DNA of 64,000 nt from Flavimaricola marinus (GCF_900184895.1 NZ_FXZK01000001.1:806001-870000); one strand, 5' to 3'; positions 35,661 to 44,623 are shown, counted from the first letter of the stretch. Program-made: numbers and translations. The notes: generated by a model from the sequence alone, not told the origin.

Positions 35661-36617
35661 ATGACCCGACCCAACGCCGATCCCTTCGCCTTTCTCGCCA
35701 CCAACGAACCGGTCGCACCGCAGCGGCTCCTGAGCCAGGCCCAGGGCCTGCCCACGCCGCATGTCGCGCTCGTCAATGCAGGCAGCGTCAACGCGCTGTC
35801 GGGTATCCGCGAGGCCGCCGAGCTTGGGCTGGCGCATCCGATCCTGATCGGCGACGAGGCCAAGATCCGCGCCACCGCCGAGGAAATCAGTTGGGATATC
35901 TCGGGCCTGCGCCTGATCCACGCCCCCCACGACACAGCCGCGCCCACCGCCGCCGCGCTCGCCCGCGACGGCGAGGCCCAAGGCATCATGAAGGGGCAGC
36001 TGCACACCTCGACGTTCCTCAAGGGGTTGCTGCCCTCCAAGGCCGGTCTACGCGACAAGGGCACCCGCTGCGGGCATGTCTTCCACATCACCGGGCCTCA
36101 GTCGGACAGACCGCTGCTGCTCACCGACGCGGCGCTGAACGTCGACCCGGACGTGGCCACCCGCAAAGCCTGCCTCAGCCACGCCGTGGCCCTCGCCCGC
36201 GCATTGGGCGACGAGAACCCCAAGGCCGGGTTGCTGGCACCTACGGAGGATCCTATCCCCTCGATCCCCAACACGATGGAATCCGCCGAAATCGCGGAAT
36301 GGGCGAAAACCGCCCTGCCCGGCGCCATCGTTCAGGGCCCGATGGCCCTCGACCTGATCTTTTCCAAGGAGGCCGCCGAGGCAAAGCACTACGCCTCCGA
36401 AGTCGCAGGCGACGCCGATATCATGGTCGTCCCCAACATCACGTCGGGGAATGCCCTGTTCAAGATCATGGTGCTGGGCATGGGCTGTTGCGCAGGCGGC
36501 ATCGTGCTCGGGGCCAAGGTGCCGATCCTGCTCACCTCGCGTAGCCAAAAGGCCCCGGACCGGATCGCCTCCGCCGCATTGGGCGTGATCGCCGCCAACA
36601 TGGGGATGACCGGTTGA
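35661..36617 (+). CDS. pta: phosphate acetyltransferase
   Basis: A 318-aa protein of the phosphate acetyl/butyryltransferase family. The C-terminal region with NTMESAEIAEWA, VQGPMALDLIFSKEAA and NITSGNALFKIMVLG is characteristic. It converts acetyl phosphate from Xsc to acetyl-CoA. AGGAG is 6 bases before the ATG. Pta of this form is regularly linked with xsc in taurine-degrading Alphaproteobacteria. Confidence 0.92.
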   Translation: MTRPNADPFAFLATNEPVAPQRLLSQAQGLPTPHVALVNAGSVNALSGIREAAELGLAHPILIGDEAKIRATAEEISWDISGLRLIHAPHDTAAPTAAALARDGEAQGIMKGQLHTSTFLKGLLPSKAGLRDKGTRCGHVFHITGPQSDRPLLLTDAALNVDPDVATRKACLSHAVALARALGDENPKAGLLAPTEDPIPSIPNTMESAEIAEWAKTALPGAIVQGPMALDLIFSKEAAEAKHYASEVAGDADIMVVPNITSGNALFKIMVLGMGCCAGGIVLGAKVPILLTSRSQKAPDRIASAALGVIAANMGMTG

Positions 36618-36630
36618 TGCTACTGGCCAT

Positions 36631-36683
36631 TTCATCTTGGCAGACAAACTCCGGGGGGCCCGAAGGGCGGGGGCAGCGCCCCC
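36631..36683. repeat. dispersed terminator-like repeat, copy D
   Basis: TTCATCTTGG, then AAACTCC, a run GGGGGGCCC, and the hairpin GGGGGC-AGC-GCCCCC (36669-36683). It lies between pta and ackA in the same direction of transcription, so it may reduce ackA expression rather than end the operon. Confidence 0.65.
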
Positions 36684-36714
36684 TACTACCTCCCCGCCAT
36701 GCGGGAGCCGGGCC

Positions 36715-37770
36715 ATGATCCTCGTTCTCAACGCAGGCTCCTCCTCGCTCAAGGCGGAGCTGTTCGATAGCCATCTGACAAGCCTGCTCACCGCCTCGAT
36801 CAGCGAAATCGGCAGCACCGGAAAGCTCAAGATCGGGGACGCCCGATCCGAAGTCAGCACCGAGAACCACGCCGACGCGCTGTCAAAACTGCTCGCCGCG
36901 CTGACGGACATGGGCCACGGCCCGGAAAGCCTGACCGCCGCCGCCCACCGGGTCGTGCATGGCGGGGCCACCTTGACCGCTCCGGTCCGGCTGACCGCCG
37001 AGACGATCCAGCAGATCGAGGACTGCATCCCGCTCGCCCCTTTGCACAACCCGGCCAACCTCGCCGCGATCATGGCACTGCGTGCGCTGACACCGGATCT
37101 GCCGCAATTCGCCAGCTTCGACACCGCCTTCCACGCCAGCAACGCCGCCGTGGCCACCACCTATGCGATCCCCGCCGAGGATCGGGCCACCGGGCTGCGG
37201 CGCTATGGCTTCCACGGGCTCAGCTACGCCAGCCTCGTCACCCGGATCGATCCGCTGCCTGCCCGCCTCCTGGCCCTGCATCTGGGTAACGGAGCCAGCC
37301 TCTGCGCCATCAAGGACGGAAAGTCGGTGGCAAGCTCCATGGGCTATTCGCCGCTCGACGGGCTGACCATGGGCACCCGGTCCGGGGCGATCGACGGCAT
37401 GGCCGTGCTTGCCATGGCCGAGGCCCACGGCATCGACGAGGCCAATCGGCGGCTCAACCGCGAAAGCGGGCTCAAGGCGCTCGCCGGGACCAACGACATG
37501 GCCGAAATTCTTTCGCGCAGCGACGCGGACGCCCGCTTCGCCGCTGCACATTTCAGCTACTGGGCGGCCCGTCACGCGGGCTCTGCCATCGTCGCGATGG
37601 GCGGTGTCGATGCGGTGGCCTTTACCGGCGGCATCGGCGAGAACGCCGCTCCGATCCGCGATGCGATCATGGACCATCTGGCCTTTCTCGGGCCGCTGCC
37701 CGTCCACGTCATCGAAGCCGACGAAGAACGCCAGATCGCCCGCGACGCACTGGCGCTTTTGACCGCATGA
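36715..37770 (+). CDS. ackA: acetate kinase, compact
   Basis: A 351-aa acetate/propionate kinase family enzyme, shorter than the usual 390-400 aa. Motifs are intact: NAGSSSLKAE (N-terminal phosphate loop), AHRVVHGG, SFDTAFH, HLGNGAS, MGTRSGAID and GGIGENAA, and a conserved glutamate region DEERQIARDA at the end. It can turn acetyl phosphate from Xsc into acetate plus ATP. Start at 36715 has GGAG upstream; a longer frame to 36637 covers repeat DNA. Its last bases overlap the next gene (ATGA). Confidence 0.92.
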   Translation: MILVLNAGSSSLKAELFDSHLTSLLTASISEIGSTGKLKIGDARSEVSTENHADALSKLLAALTDMGHGPESLTAAAHRVVHGGATLTAPVRLTAETIQQIEDCIPLAPLHNPANLAAIMALRALTPDLPQFASFDTAFHASNAAVATTYAIPAEDRATGLRRYGFHGLSYASLVTRIDPLPARLLALHLGNGASLCAIKDGKSVASSMGYSPLDGLTMGTRSGAIDGMAVLAMAEAHGIDEANRRLNRESGLKALAGTNDMAEILSRSDADARFAAAHFSYWAARHAGSAIVAMGGVDAVAFTGGIGENAAPIRDAIMDHLAFLGPLPVHVIEADEERQIARDALALLTA

Positions 37771-38513
37771 CGGACCTATTGCACCTCTCCGCGCATCAGC
37801 TGATGGCACTGGCGGCCATCACATTCTGTGCGGGCTTGGTGCGCGGCTTCTCGGGCTTTGCCCTTTCGGCGCTCGTGATGTCCACGGCAGTCATCTTCCT
37901 GCCGCCTGTGCAACTCATTCCGATGCTGTGGTTTCTGGAGATGGCCGCATCCGTGGTGATGTTCAAAGGCGGTCTGGCCGATGCCGACAGGTCGACGGCG
38001 ACGGGGCTGATCATCGGCTCGGGGATCGGTTTGCCCATCGGGCTATCGCTCACCCTGTCGATCCCGGAGCAGACCTCGAAAGGCATCGCGCTCGGGCTTC
38101 TGATCGTGCTGGCCGCCTTGCAGCTCTCGCGGGTGAAGATGCCGTTTCTGGCGACGCGGTCTGGCCTCTATGGCTCTGGCATCGGCGCCGGGATCATCAC
38201 AGGGTTGTCCGGTGCGGGGGGCATGTTCATCGCGCTCTACATGCTTGCCCGCAATCTGCCCGCTCGGGTGATGCGCGGCTCCATGTCGATCTATCTGATG
38301 GGCGCCGGACTCATCGGGCTGACCACGCATCTGCTGATCGGCACGATGGATCAAATCGCCACAGTCCGTGGGCTTGCCTTGATACCGCCGACGCTTCTGG
38401 GCATCTTCGCCGGGCGGGCTCTGTTCACCCCGAGGTTCGAGCCGTTCTACAAACCGGTCTGTCTCACGCTGCTGATCGGTCTGGCGACCATCGGCCTGAT
38501 CCGCATCGCCTGA
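37767..38513 (+). CDS. TauE/SafE (TSUP) family anion exporter, second
   Basis: A 248-aa polytopic membrane protein with the family N-terminus CAGLVRGFSGFALSALVMS and a mirrored C-terminal half GIGAGIITGLSGAGGMF. The ATG overlaps the ackA stop. Only moderately similar to the exporter at 34856, so probably not a recent duplicate; the two may export sulfite and another anion such as sulfoacetate or acetate (inference). Confidence 0.9.
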   Translation: MTDLLHLSAHQLMALAAITFCAGLVRGFSGFALSALVMSTAVIFLPPVQLIPMLWFLEMAASVVMFKGGLADADRSTATGLIIGSGIGLPIGLSLTLSIPEQTSKGIALGLLIVLAALQLSRVKMPFLATRSGLYGSGIGAGIITGLSGAGGMFIALYMLARNLPARVMRGSMSIYLMGAGLIGLTTHLLIGTMDQIATVRGLALIPPTLLGIFAGRALFTPRFEPFYKPVCLTLLIGLATIGLIRIA

Positions 38514-38531
38514 CTCTGGAAAGGCCATCAC

Positions 38532-41354
38532 TTGACCCAACCGATCCTTGATACCTCGCCACACGTCTCGGACGAAATCCGCAAGACCACCTGCTACATG
38601 TGCGCCTGCCGCTGCGGGATCAATGTCCACCTGAAGGACGGGAAAGTCGCCTATATCGAGGGCAACCGGGACCACCCGGTCAACAAGGGCGTTCTCTGTG
38701 CCAAGGGCAGCGCCGGGATCATGCAGGTCAACGCCCCGTCCCGCCTGCGCGCCCCGCTCAAGCGGGTCGGCCCGCGCGGGTCCGGCGAATTCGAGGAGAT
38801 CAGCTGGGACGAGGCCTATCAGATCGCCCACGACTGGCTCGCCCCGCTGCGGGCCGAGGCCCCGGAAAAGCTGGCGTTCTTTACCGGCCGCGATCAATCG
38901 CAGAGCTTCACGTCGCTCTGGGCACAAAGCTTCGGCACACCGAACTATGCCGCCCACGGCGGCTTCTGTTCGGTCAACATGGCTGCTGCGGGCATCTACA
39001 CGATGGGCGGGGCCTTCTGGGAGTTCGGTCAGCCCGACTGGGATCACACCAAGCTGTTCATCCTGTTCGGCGTGGCCGAGGATCACGACAGCAACCCGAT
39101 CAAGATGGGCATCGGCAAGATCAAGGAACGCGGCGCCAAGATGGTCGGCGTCAACCCGATCCGCACCGGCTACAACGCCGTGGCCGATGACTGGTATGGC
39201 ATCACGCCGGGCACCGACGGGCTGCTGATCCTGTCGCTGATCCACCTTCTGTTCAAGGCGGGCAAGCTCGATCTGGACTATCTGGCGCAGTTCACCAACG
39301 CCCCCTGCCTCGTGAACGAAGACCCCAAGTCGCCGCAAAACGGCCTCTTGCTTCGGGACGAAGAGGGCCGCCCGCAGGTGATCGACCGCCGCACCGGCAA
39401 GCTCGCCCCGTGGGACGGCCAAGGCGTGCAGCCCAATTTGTCGGCCACCTACCGGCACAAGGGCGTGAGCCACCGCCCGGTCCTGCACCACATGGCAGAG
39501 CGCTATCTCAGCGAGGACTGCGCCCCCGAAAAAGTGGCCACCCGTACAGGCATCCCGGCCAAGCGGATCCGGCAACTCGCCGCCGAAATCGCCCGCACCG
39601 CCTTTGACGAGGCGATCAGCCTCGACAGGGAATGGACCGACTTCCGCGGCATCACCCATGCGAAAATGACAGGACGACCCGTCAGCTTTCACGCCATGCG
39701 CGGCATTTCGGCCCATTCCAACGGCTTTCAGACCGCCCGCGCCCTGCATGTGCTGCAAATCATCATCGGCGCCGTCGAAACGCCCGGCGGAATGCGGTTC
39801 AAGCCGCCTTACCCCAAGCCCGCCACCGCCCATCCGAAACCGCATTGCAAAGTCACCCCCGGAGCGCCGCTCAACGGGCCGCACCTCGGCTATCCGCAAG
39901 GCCCCGAAGACCTCTGCCTCACCGAGGACGGCCAGCCGGCCCGGATCGACAAGGCCTTCTCATGGGAAAACCCGCTGTCGGCGCACGGCATGATGCATAT
40001 GGTCATCTCGAATGCCCATGCGGGCGATCCCTACAAGATCGACACCCTGTTCCTCTATATGGCGAACATGTCGTGGAATTCGTCGATGAACACCCACGGC
40101 ACGATGAAGATGCTGACCGATCAGGATTCGAGCGGCAACTACGTGATCCCGCATATCATCTATTCCGACGCCTACAGCTCCGAGATGGTCGCCTATGCCG
40201 ACCTGATCCTGCCGGACACGACCTATCTCGAACGGCACGACTGCATCAGCCTGCTGGATCGGCCTATCTGCGAGGCCGACGCCGTGGCCGACGCGATCCG
40301 CTGGCCGGTGATCGAGCCCGACCGCAACGTCAAAGGGTTCCAGTCGGCGCTCTGCGATCTCGGCGCCAAGCTGGGCTTGCCGGGCTTCGTCAACGAGGAC
40401 GGCAGCCAGAAATACGCCGACTATGCCGATTACATCACCAATCACATCCGGCGCCCCGGCATCGGGCCGCTGGCGGGCTGGCGGATGGGCGACAAGGGAC
40501 TGCAGCACGGGCGCGGCACGCCCAACGAAGGGCAGATCGCCAGCTACATCAAGAACGGCGGTTTCTGGTCCGAGCATGTTCCCGACGGCGCGGCCTACTA
40601 CAAGCCGTTCAACATGGCCTATCAGGACTGGGCGGTTGAAATGGGGTTCTACGACACCACGCAGCCCTACATTTTCCAGCTCTACGCAGAGCCGCTGCGG
40701 CGGATGCAGCTCGCCGCCGAAGGCAATGGCTCGCACCAACCGCCAGACCACCTGCGCGGGCGGATCATGGCCACGATGGACCCGCTGCCGATCTGGTATG
40801 CTCCGATGATCGACGCCTTCGAAGACCCGGCGGAATATCCCGTCCATGCCCTGACCCAACGACCCATGGCGATGTATCACTCATGGGGAACGCAGAATGC
40901 CTGGCTGCGACAAATCCACGGCCGCAATCCGCTCTATGTGCCGACCAAGATCTGGGAGGAGAACGGCTTTGAAGAAGGCGATTGGGCGCGGGTCACCTCG
41001 CCGCACGGGGGCATCACTGTGCCCGTCGCCCATATGGCCGCGCTCAACGAAAACACCGTCTGGACGTGGAACGCCATCGGCAAGCGCAAGGGGGCCTGGG
41101 CATTGGACAACGACGCGCCGGAGGCGACCAAGGGCTTCCTGCTCAATCACCTGATCCACGAGCTGCTGCCACCGCGCGAGGACGGCATGCGTTATTCCAA
41201 TTCCGATCCGGTGACAGGTCAGGCCGCGTGGTTCGATCTGCGGGTCAAGATCGAAAAATCCGCAGCGCCAGCAGAGTCGCAACCGGCCTTCCCGCCGATC
41301 AAATCACCGGTGCCAAAGGGGCCGTCTTCCCTGAAATGGAAGGTAGGCCGATGA
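38532..41354 (+). CDS. soeA: sulfite dehydrogenase molybdopterin subunit
   Basis: A 940-aa molybdopterin oxidoreductase of the DMSO-reductase superfamily. An N-terminal 4Fe-4S site (CYMCACRC then LCAKGS, about residues 21-60) precedes the Mo-bisPGD domains, and the C-terminal dinucleotide-binding domain is complete. There is no twin-arginine signal, consistent with the cytoplasmic SoeABC sulfite-oxidising enzyme known from Allochromatium and found in roseobacters. The start is TTG at 38532 with a GGAAAGG site upstream. Partner subunits follow at 42174 and 42932, unusually separated by two other genes. Confidence 0.87.
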   Translation: MTQPILDTSPHVSDEIRKTTCYMCACRCGINVHLKDGKVAYIEGNRDHPVNKGVLCAKGSAGIMQVNAPSRLRAPLKRVGPRGSGEFEEISWDEAYQIAHDWLAPLRAEAPEKLAFFTGRDQSQSFTSLWAQSFGTPNYAAHGGFCSVNMAAAGIYTMGGAFWEFGQPDWDHTKLFILFGVAEDHDSNPIKMGIGKIKERGAKMVGVNPIRTGYNAVADDWYGITPGTDGLLILSLIHLLFKAGKLDLDYLAQFTNAPCLVNEDPKSPQNGLLLRDEEGRPQVIDRRTGKLAPWDGQGVQPNLSATYRHKGVSHRPVLHHMAERYLSEDCAPEKVATRTGIPAKRIRQLAAEIARTAFDEAISLDREWTDFRGITHAKMTGRPVSFHAMRGISAHSNGFQTARALHVLQIIIGAVETPGGMRFKPPYPKPATAHPKPHCKVTPGAPLNGPHLGYPQGPEDLCLTEDGQPARIDKAFSWENPLSAHGMMHMVISNAHAGDPYKIDTLFLYMANMSWNSSMNTHGTMKMLTDQDSSGNYVIPHIIYSDAYSSEMVAYADLILPDTTYLERHDCISLLDRPICEADAVADAIRWPVIEPDRNVKGFQSALCDLGAKLGLPGFVNEDGSQKYADYADYITNHIRRPGIGPLAGWRMGDKGLQHGRGTPNEGQIASYIKNGGFWSEHVPDGAAYYKPFNMAYQDWAVEMGFYDTTQPYIFQLYAEPLRRMQLAAEGNGSHQPPDHLRGRIMATMDPLPIWYAPMIDAFEDPAEYPVHALTQRPMAMYHSWGTQNAWLRQIHGRNPLYVPTKIWEENGFEEGDWARVTSPHGGITVPVAHMAALNENTVWTWNAIGKRKGAWALDNDAPEATKGFLLNHLIHELLPPREDGMRYSNSDPVTGQAAWFDLRVKIEKSAAPAESQPAFPPIKSPVPKGPSSLKWKVGR

Positions 41355-41983
41355 TCGCTCTGGACAGCTATCTTATCTATCTCGCGACGGTGCTGATCTT
41401 TTTCGCGCACCCGCCGGGGCCGAGCCAACTGCTGTTCGTAGGCTCCGCCTTGCGGCAGGGGCTACGGCCTTCGCTGCCGGTCATGGCCGGTGATCTCAGT
41501 GCCAATGCCCTGCAAATCTGCGCCGCCGGGTTCGGCCTCGCCGGGCTGATCGCGCTCTCTGCAGGTGCGTTCGGCGCGATCAAGTGGCTCGGGATCGCTT
41601 ATCTCGTCTGGATCGGGGTCAACATGATCCGGTCGGCCTCGCATCCGGCCCCCCGCGGCGCGCCAACCGCCGCCGCCTCCTTCCGCCGGGGCTTTCTGAC
41701 CTCGGCCGCCAATCCATACGCCGTCGTCTTCTTTGCAGCCCTGTTCCCGCAATTCATCGACCCCGCGCTGACGATCGCGCCGCAGGTCGCCATCCTCGGC
41801 GCAACCTACCTGATCATCGACGGGGTCATCCTCTTGGCGATGGGGGCAGCGGCGACAAGACTGGTCGCCCTCTTGGGAGGCTGGGCCGAACGCTGGCTCG
41901 GGATCGGCGCCGGGATCGGGCTGCTGCTGGCGGCCCTTGGCCTGGCACTTCGCGGTGACGCCCTGACAGGAGCCTCCAAATGA
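41351..41983 (+). CDS. LysE/RhtB family exporter
   Basis: A 210-aa inner-membrane exporter. The N-terminal motif FFAHPPGPSQLLFVGSALRQG matches the LysE/RhtB family, and AANPYAVVFFAALFPQFIDP is another family hallmark. About six membrane segments. It overlaps soeA (ATGA) and the next small gene (ATGA), so it is embedded in the soe operon. Substrate unknown; export of an amino or sulfonated acid such as excess alanine, cysteate or a sulfite adduct is a guess from context. Confidence 0.9.
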   Translation: MIALDSYLIYLATVLIFFAHPPGPSQLLFVGSALRQGLRPSLPVMAGDLSANALQICAAGFGLAGLIALSAGAFGAIKWLGIAYLVWIGVNMIRSASHPAPRGAPTAAASFRRGFLTSAANPYAVVFFAALFPQFIDPALTIAPQVAILGATYLIIDGVILLAMGAAATRLVALLGGWAERWLGIGAGIGLLLAALGLALRGDALTGASK

Positions 41984-42177
41984 CCAATCGACAGGTCCTA
42001 CTCCTGATCGCCGCCTTCATCGCCCTGATTTTGGGCAGCTTCATCTGGTTCATTGCCACATGGAGCGCCGAAGAAGAGCCGTCGCTCAGCTTCATCTTGG
42101 AAGAAAAACTCCCGCCGGAGGCACCTGATTTTGCGCGCAAAATCAGGTTCATGACGGTGCAAGGAGGCATCCTATGA
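41980..42177 (+). CDS. small membrane protein, 65 aa, part repeat-derived
   Basis: A 65-aa ORF with one N-terminal membrane helix (about residues 7-28, LLLIAAFIALILGSFIWFIA). It overlaps the LysE-type gene and soeB, both by ATGA, which supports translation. The second half (from about residue 37) is encoded by a copy of the dispersed repeat and a 26-bp perfect palindrome, so the C-terminus is probably not ancestral. Function unknown. Confidence 0.65.
   Translation: MTNRQVLLLIAAFIALILGSFIWFIATWSAEEEPSLSFILEEKLPPEAPDFARKIRFMTVQGGIL
42090..42122. repeat. dispersed repeat, copy E, inside a coding sequence
   Basis: CTTCATCTTGG, then AAAAACT and CCCGCCGGAGGC, matching copies A and D. It lies within the 65-aa ORF and is read in frame. 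Confidence 0.6.
42123..42148. repeat. perfect 26-bp palindrome
   Basis: A fully self-complementary 26-bp sequence with left half ACCTGATTTTGCG, abutting repeat copy E and lying inside the 65-aa ORF, 26 bp before the soeB start codon. As RNA it could fold into a hairpin; as DNA it could bind a dimer. Confidence 0.85.
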
Positions 42178-42932
42178 CCCAACTCCCGACCGCAACCCAA
42201 AAGAAGCTCGGCCTCGTGATCGATCTCGACACCTGCGTCGGCTGCCATGCCTGCGTGGTGTCCTGCAAAGGCTGGAACACCGAGAACTACGGCGCCCCGC
42301 TCAGCGATCAGGATCCCTATGGCGCCGACCCGTCCGGCACCTTCCTCAACAGGGTCCACTCCTACGAGGTCCAGCCCGACGAGGGCCATGCCCAGCTCGT
42401 GCATTTCCCGAAATCCTGCCTGCACTGCGAAGACGCGCCCTGCGTGACCGTTTGCCCGACGGGGGCCAGCTACAAACGGGTCGAGGACGGCATTGTTCTG
42501 GTCAACGAAAGCGACTGCATCGGATGTGGCCTGTGTGCCTGGGCCTGCCCCTACGGTGCCCGCGAAATGGACGTCGCCGAGAAGGTGATGAAGAAATGCA
42601 CCCTCTGCGTCGACCGCATCTACAACGACAACCTGCCCGAAGTGGACCGTGTGCCCGCCTGTGTGCGCACCTGTCCTGCCGGTGCACGGCATTTCGGTGA
42701 TCTTGGCGACCCGGACTCGGAGGTCAGCCAGCTTGTCGCCGAGCGTGGCGGGTTTGACCTGATGCCTGAAATGGGCACCAAGCCGGTCAACCAGTATCTG
42801 CCACCGCGACCGCGCGACGCAGAGCCTGAATACGACATCCTCGCCCCCTATCTCGAACCGGTCGCCGATACAGCCAAAGGCTTTGCCGGATGGCTCGACA
42901 AGGCGCTGTCCGCGCTGCCCGGAGGCCGCTGA
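42174..42932 (+). CDS. soeB: sulfite dehydrogenase iron-sulfur subunit
   Basis: A 252-aa ferredoxin-like electron-transfer subunit. Four cysteine groups are visible: CVGCHACVVSC, CLHCEDAPCVTVC, CIGCGLCAWAC, and CTLC with a later CVRTC, enough for four 4Fe-4S clusters as in DmsB/PsrB-type proteins. It passes electrons from SoeA to the membrane subunit. ATGA overlap with the upstream small ORF; TGATG junction with soeC. Confidence 0.92.
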   Translation: MTQLPTATQKKLGLVIDLDTCVGCHACVVSCKGWNTENYGAPLSDQDPYGADPSGTFLNRVHSYEVQPDEGHAQLVHFPKSCLHCEDAPCVTVCPTGASYKRVEDGIVLVNESDCIGCGLCAWACPYGAREMDVAEKVMKKCTLCVDRIYNDNLPEVDRVPACVRTCPAGARHFGDLGDPDSEVSQLVAERGGFDLMPEMGTKPVNQYLPPRPRDAEPEYDILAPYLEPVADTAKGFAGWLDKALSALPGGR

Positions 42933-43807
42933 TGCATCCCGCTCCTTCCGTCATCATCTTTTCCACACTGTCCGGGCTCGGCTTCGGGCTGCTGTTCTGG
43001 CTGGGCTTCGGAATGCCAGGTCCGACCGGGCTGACAGCGTTCATCTTCTTTGCCATCGCCTACCTTCTGGCCGTCGGCGGGCTTCTCGCCTCGACGTTTC
43101 ACCTCGGCCATCCCGAACGGGCGATCAAGGCGTTCAGCCAATGGCAGACCAGTTGGCTGAGCCGCGAGGCATGGTGCGCGGTCAGCGCCCTCGTGATCAT
43201 GGCCATTTATGGAGCGGGACTGGTGTTCTTCTCCACGCGCATCGCGGTGCTCGGCGTCGTCGGCGCAGTCCTCAGCCTCGGCACCGTGGGGACCACTTCG
43301 ATGATCTACGCGCAGCTCAAGACCGTGCCGCGCTGGCACCATTGGAGCACGCCCGCCATGTTCCTGACGACCAGTCTCGGCGGAGGGGCGCTTCTGGCCG
43401 GGCAATTGCGCTTTGCTCTGCCGCTTCTGGCCATCGCCGGGGCGGTGCAGCTCTACTACTGGATCAGCGGCGACAGCCGGCTGCGCGACTCCGGCACCAC
43501 GCTGGCCAGCGCAACGGGCCTCAAGGGCGGCAGCATCCGGGCGTTCGAACCGCCCCACACCGGCACCAATTACCTGCTCCGCGAGTTCGTATTTGTCGTG
43601 GGGCGCAAACACAGCCACAACCTGCGGGCTATCGGCCTCGGGCTTGGCTTTGGCCTGCCGATCCTGCTGATGATCCTGCCGTTCCACCATGTTCTGGCCG
43701 GGCTGGCGGTGATCAGCCATGTCGCCGGCGTCTTTGCGACCCGCTGGCTGTTCTTTGCAGAGGCCGAACACGTGGTCGGGCTTTACTATGGAAAACGCAC
43801 CGCCTGA
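42932..43807 (+). CDS. soeC: sulfite dehydrogenase membrane anchor subunit (DmsC-like)
   Basis: A 291-aa membrane protein with about eight hydrophobic helices, similar to DmsC anchor subunits. STFHLGHPERAIKAFSQWQTS is the family's characteristic N-terminal loop. It should deliver electrons from sulfite oxidation to quinone. The ATG shares a base with the soeB stop. Confidence 0.9.
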   Translation: MHPAPSVIIFSTLSGLGFGLLFWLGFGMPGPTGLTAFIFFAIAYLLAVGGLLASTFHLGHPERAIKAFSQWQTSWLSREAWCAVSALVIMAIYGAGLVFFSTRIAVLGVVGAVLSLGTVGTTSMIYAQLKTVPRWHHWSTPAMFLTTSLGGGALLAGQLRFALPLLAIAGAVQLYYWISGDSRLRDSGTTLASATGLKGGSIRAFEPPHTGTNYLLREFVFVVGRKHSHNLRAIGLGLGFGLPILLMILPFHHVLAGLAVISHVAGVFATRWLFFAEAEHVVGLYYGKRTA

Positions 43808-43861
43808 CCCTTGCACTCCCCCACCGCAGACCGCAATCTGCGCCGCGAGGGAGGGGCGAGG

Positions 43862-44623
43862 ATGCATGCAACGTTTCATGATCTGAAGGGCGCGTCGGTG
43901 TTTATCACCGGCGGCGGCAGCGGCATCGGAGCAGCCCTGACCAAAGGCTTTCTCGAGCAGGGCGCAAAGGTCGCCTTCGTCGGGCGCAGCGACTACGCCG
44001 ATTTCGCGGCCGAGCTGAGCGCGGCCACAGGAAATCCGCCGATGTTCCTCCAATGCGACGTAACCGACACCGCCGCGTTGCACGCTGCGATGGATCGCGC
44101 GGCAGAGGCGCACGGCCCGATCACCGTTCTGGTCAACAACGCCGCCAACGATCAGCGCATGGACGCGTCCACCGTGACCGAGCAGATGTGGCAAGAGATG
44201 ATCGACGTGAACTTCAAGCATTATTTCTTTGCCGCCCAGAAGGCCGCCCAGACCATGCGCGAAACCGGCGGCAGCATCATCAACTACTCCTCGATCAGCT
44301 ATATGATGGCCAGCACCGGAATGGCGCCCTACGTCGCCTCCAACGCCGGGATCACCGGGCTGACACGGGCGCTGGCCCGCGAATGGGGGCCGGTTGGCAT
44401 CCGGGTCAATGCCATCGCGCCGGGCTGGGTGCTGACCCAAAAGCAGATCGACAAATGGGCAAGCAAAGAGGCGCTCGACGCGCATCTGGCTCGGCAATGC
44501 CTGCCCGACACGATCCAACCCGAGGACATGGTCGGCGGGACCCTCTTTCTGGCCTCAGCCGCCAGCCGAATGATGACAGGACAAGTGATGCCGATAGACG
44601 CAGGCGTGGTCGTGACAGGATGA
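43862..44623 (+). CDS. SDR family oxidoreductase with altered active site
   Basis: A 253-aa short-chain dehydrogenase with the cofactor motif TGGGSGIG (about 16-23) and NNAA at about 92-95. The catalytic serine (about 144) and tyrosine (157) are present. The lysine of the YxxxK motif is replaced by asparagine: the segment reads PYVASNAG, N161. The gene overlaps dgoK (ATGA) and heads the galactose operon. This suggests a sugar or sugar-lactone dehydrogenase, or a protein with modified chemistry. GAGG precedes the ATG. Confidence 0.88.
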   Translation: MHATFHDLKGASVFITGGGSGIGAALTKGFLEQGAKVAFVGRSDYADFAAELSAATGNPPMFLQCDVTDTAALHAAMDRAAEAHGPITVLVNNAANDQRMDASTVTEQMWQEMIDVNFKHYFFAAQKAAQTMRETGGSIINYSSISYMMASTGMAPYVASNAGITGLTRALAREWGPVGIRVNAIAPGWVLTQKQIDKWASKEALDAHLARQCLPDTIQPEDMVGGTLFLASAASRMMTGQVMPIDAGVVVTG

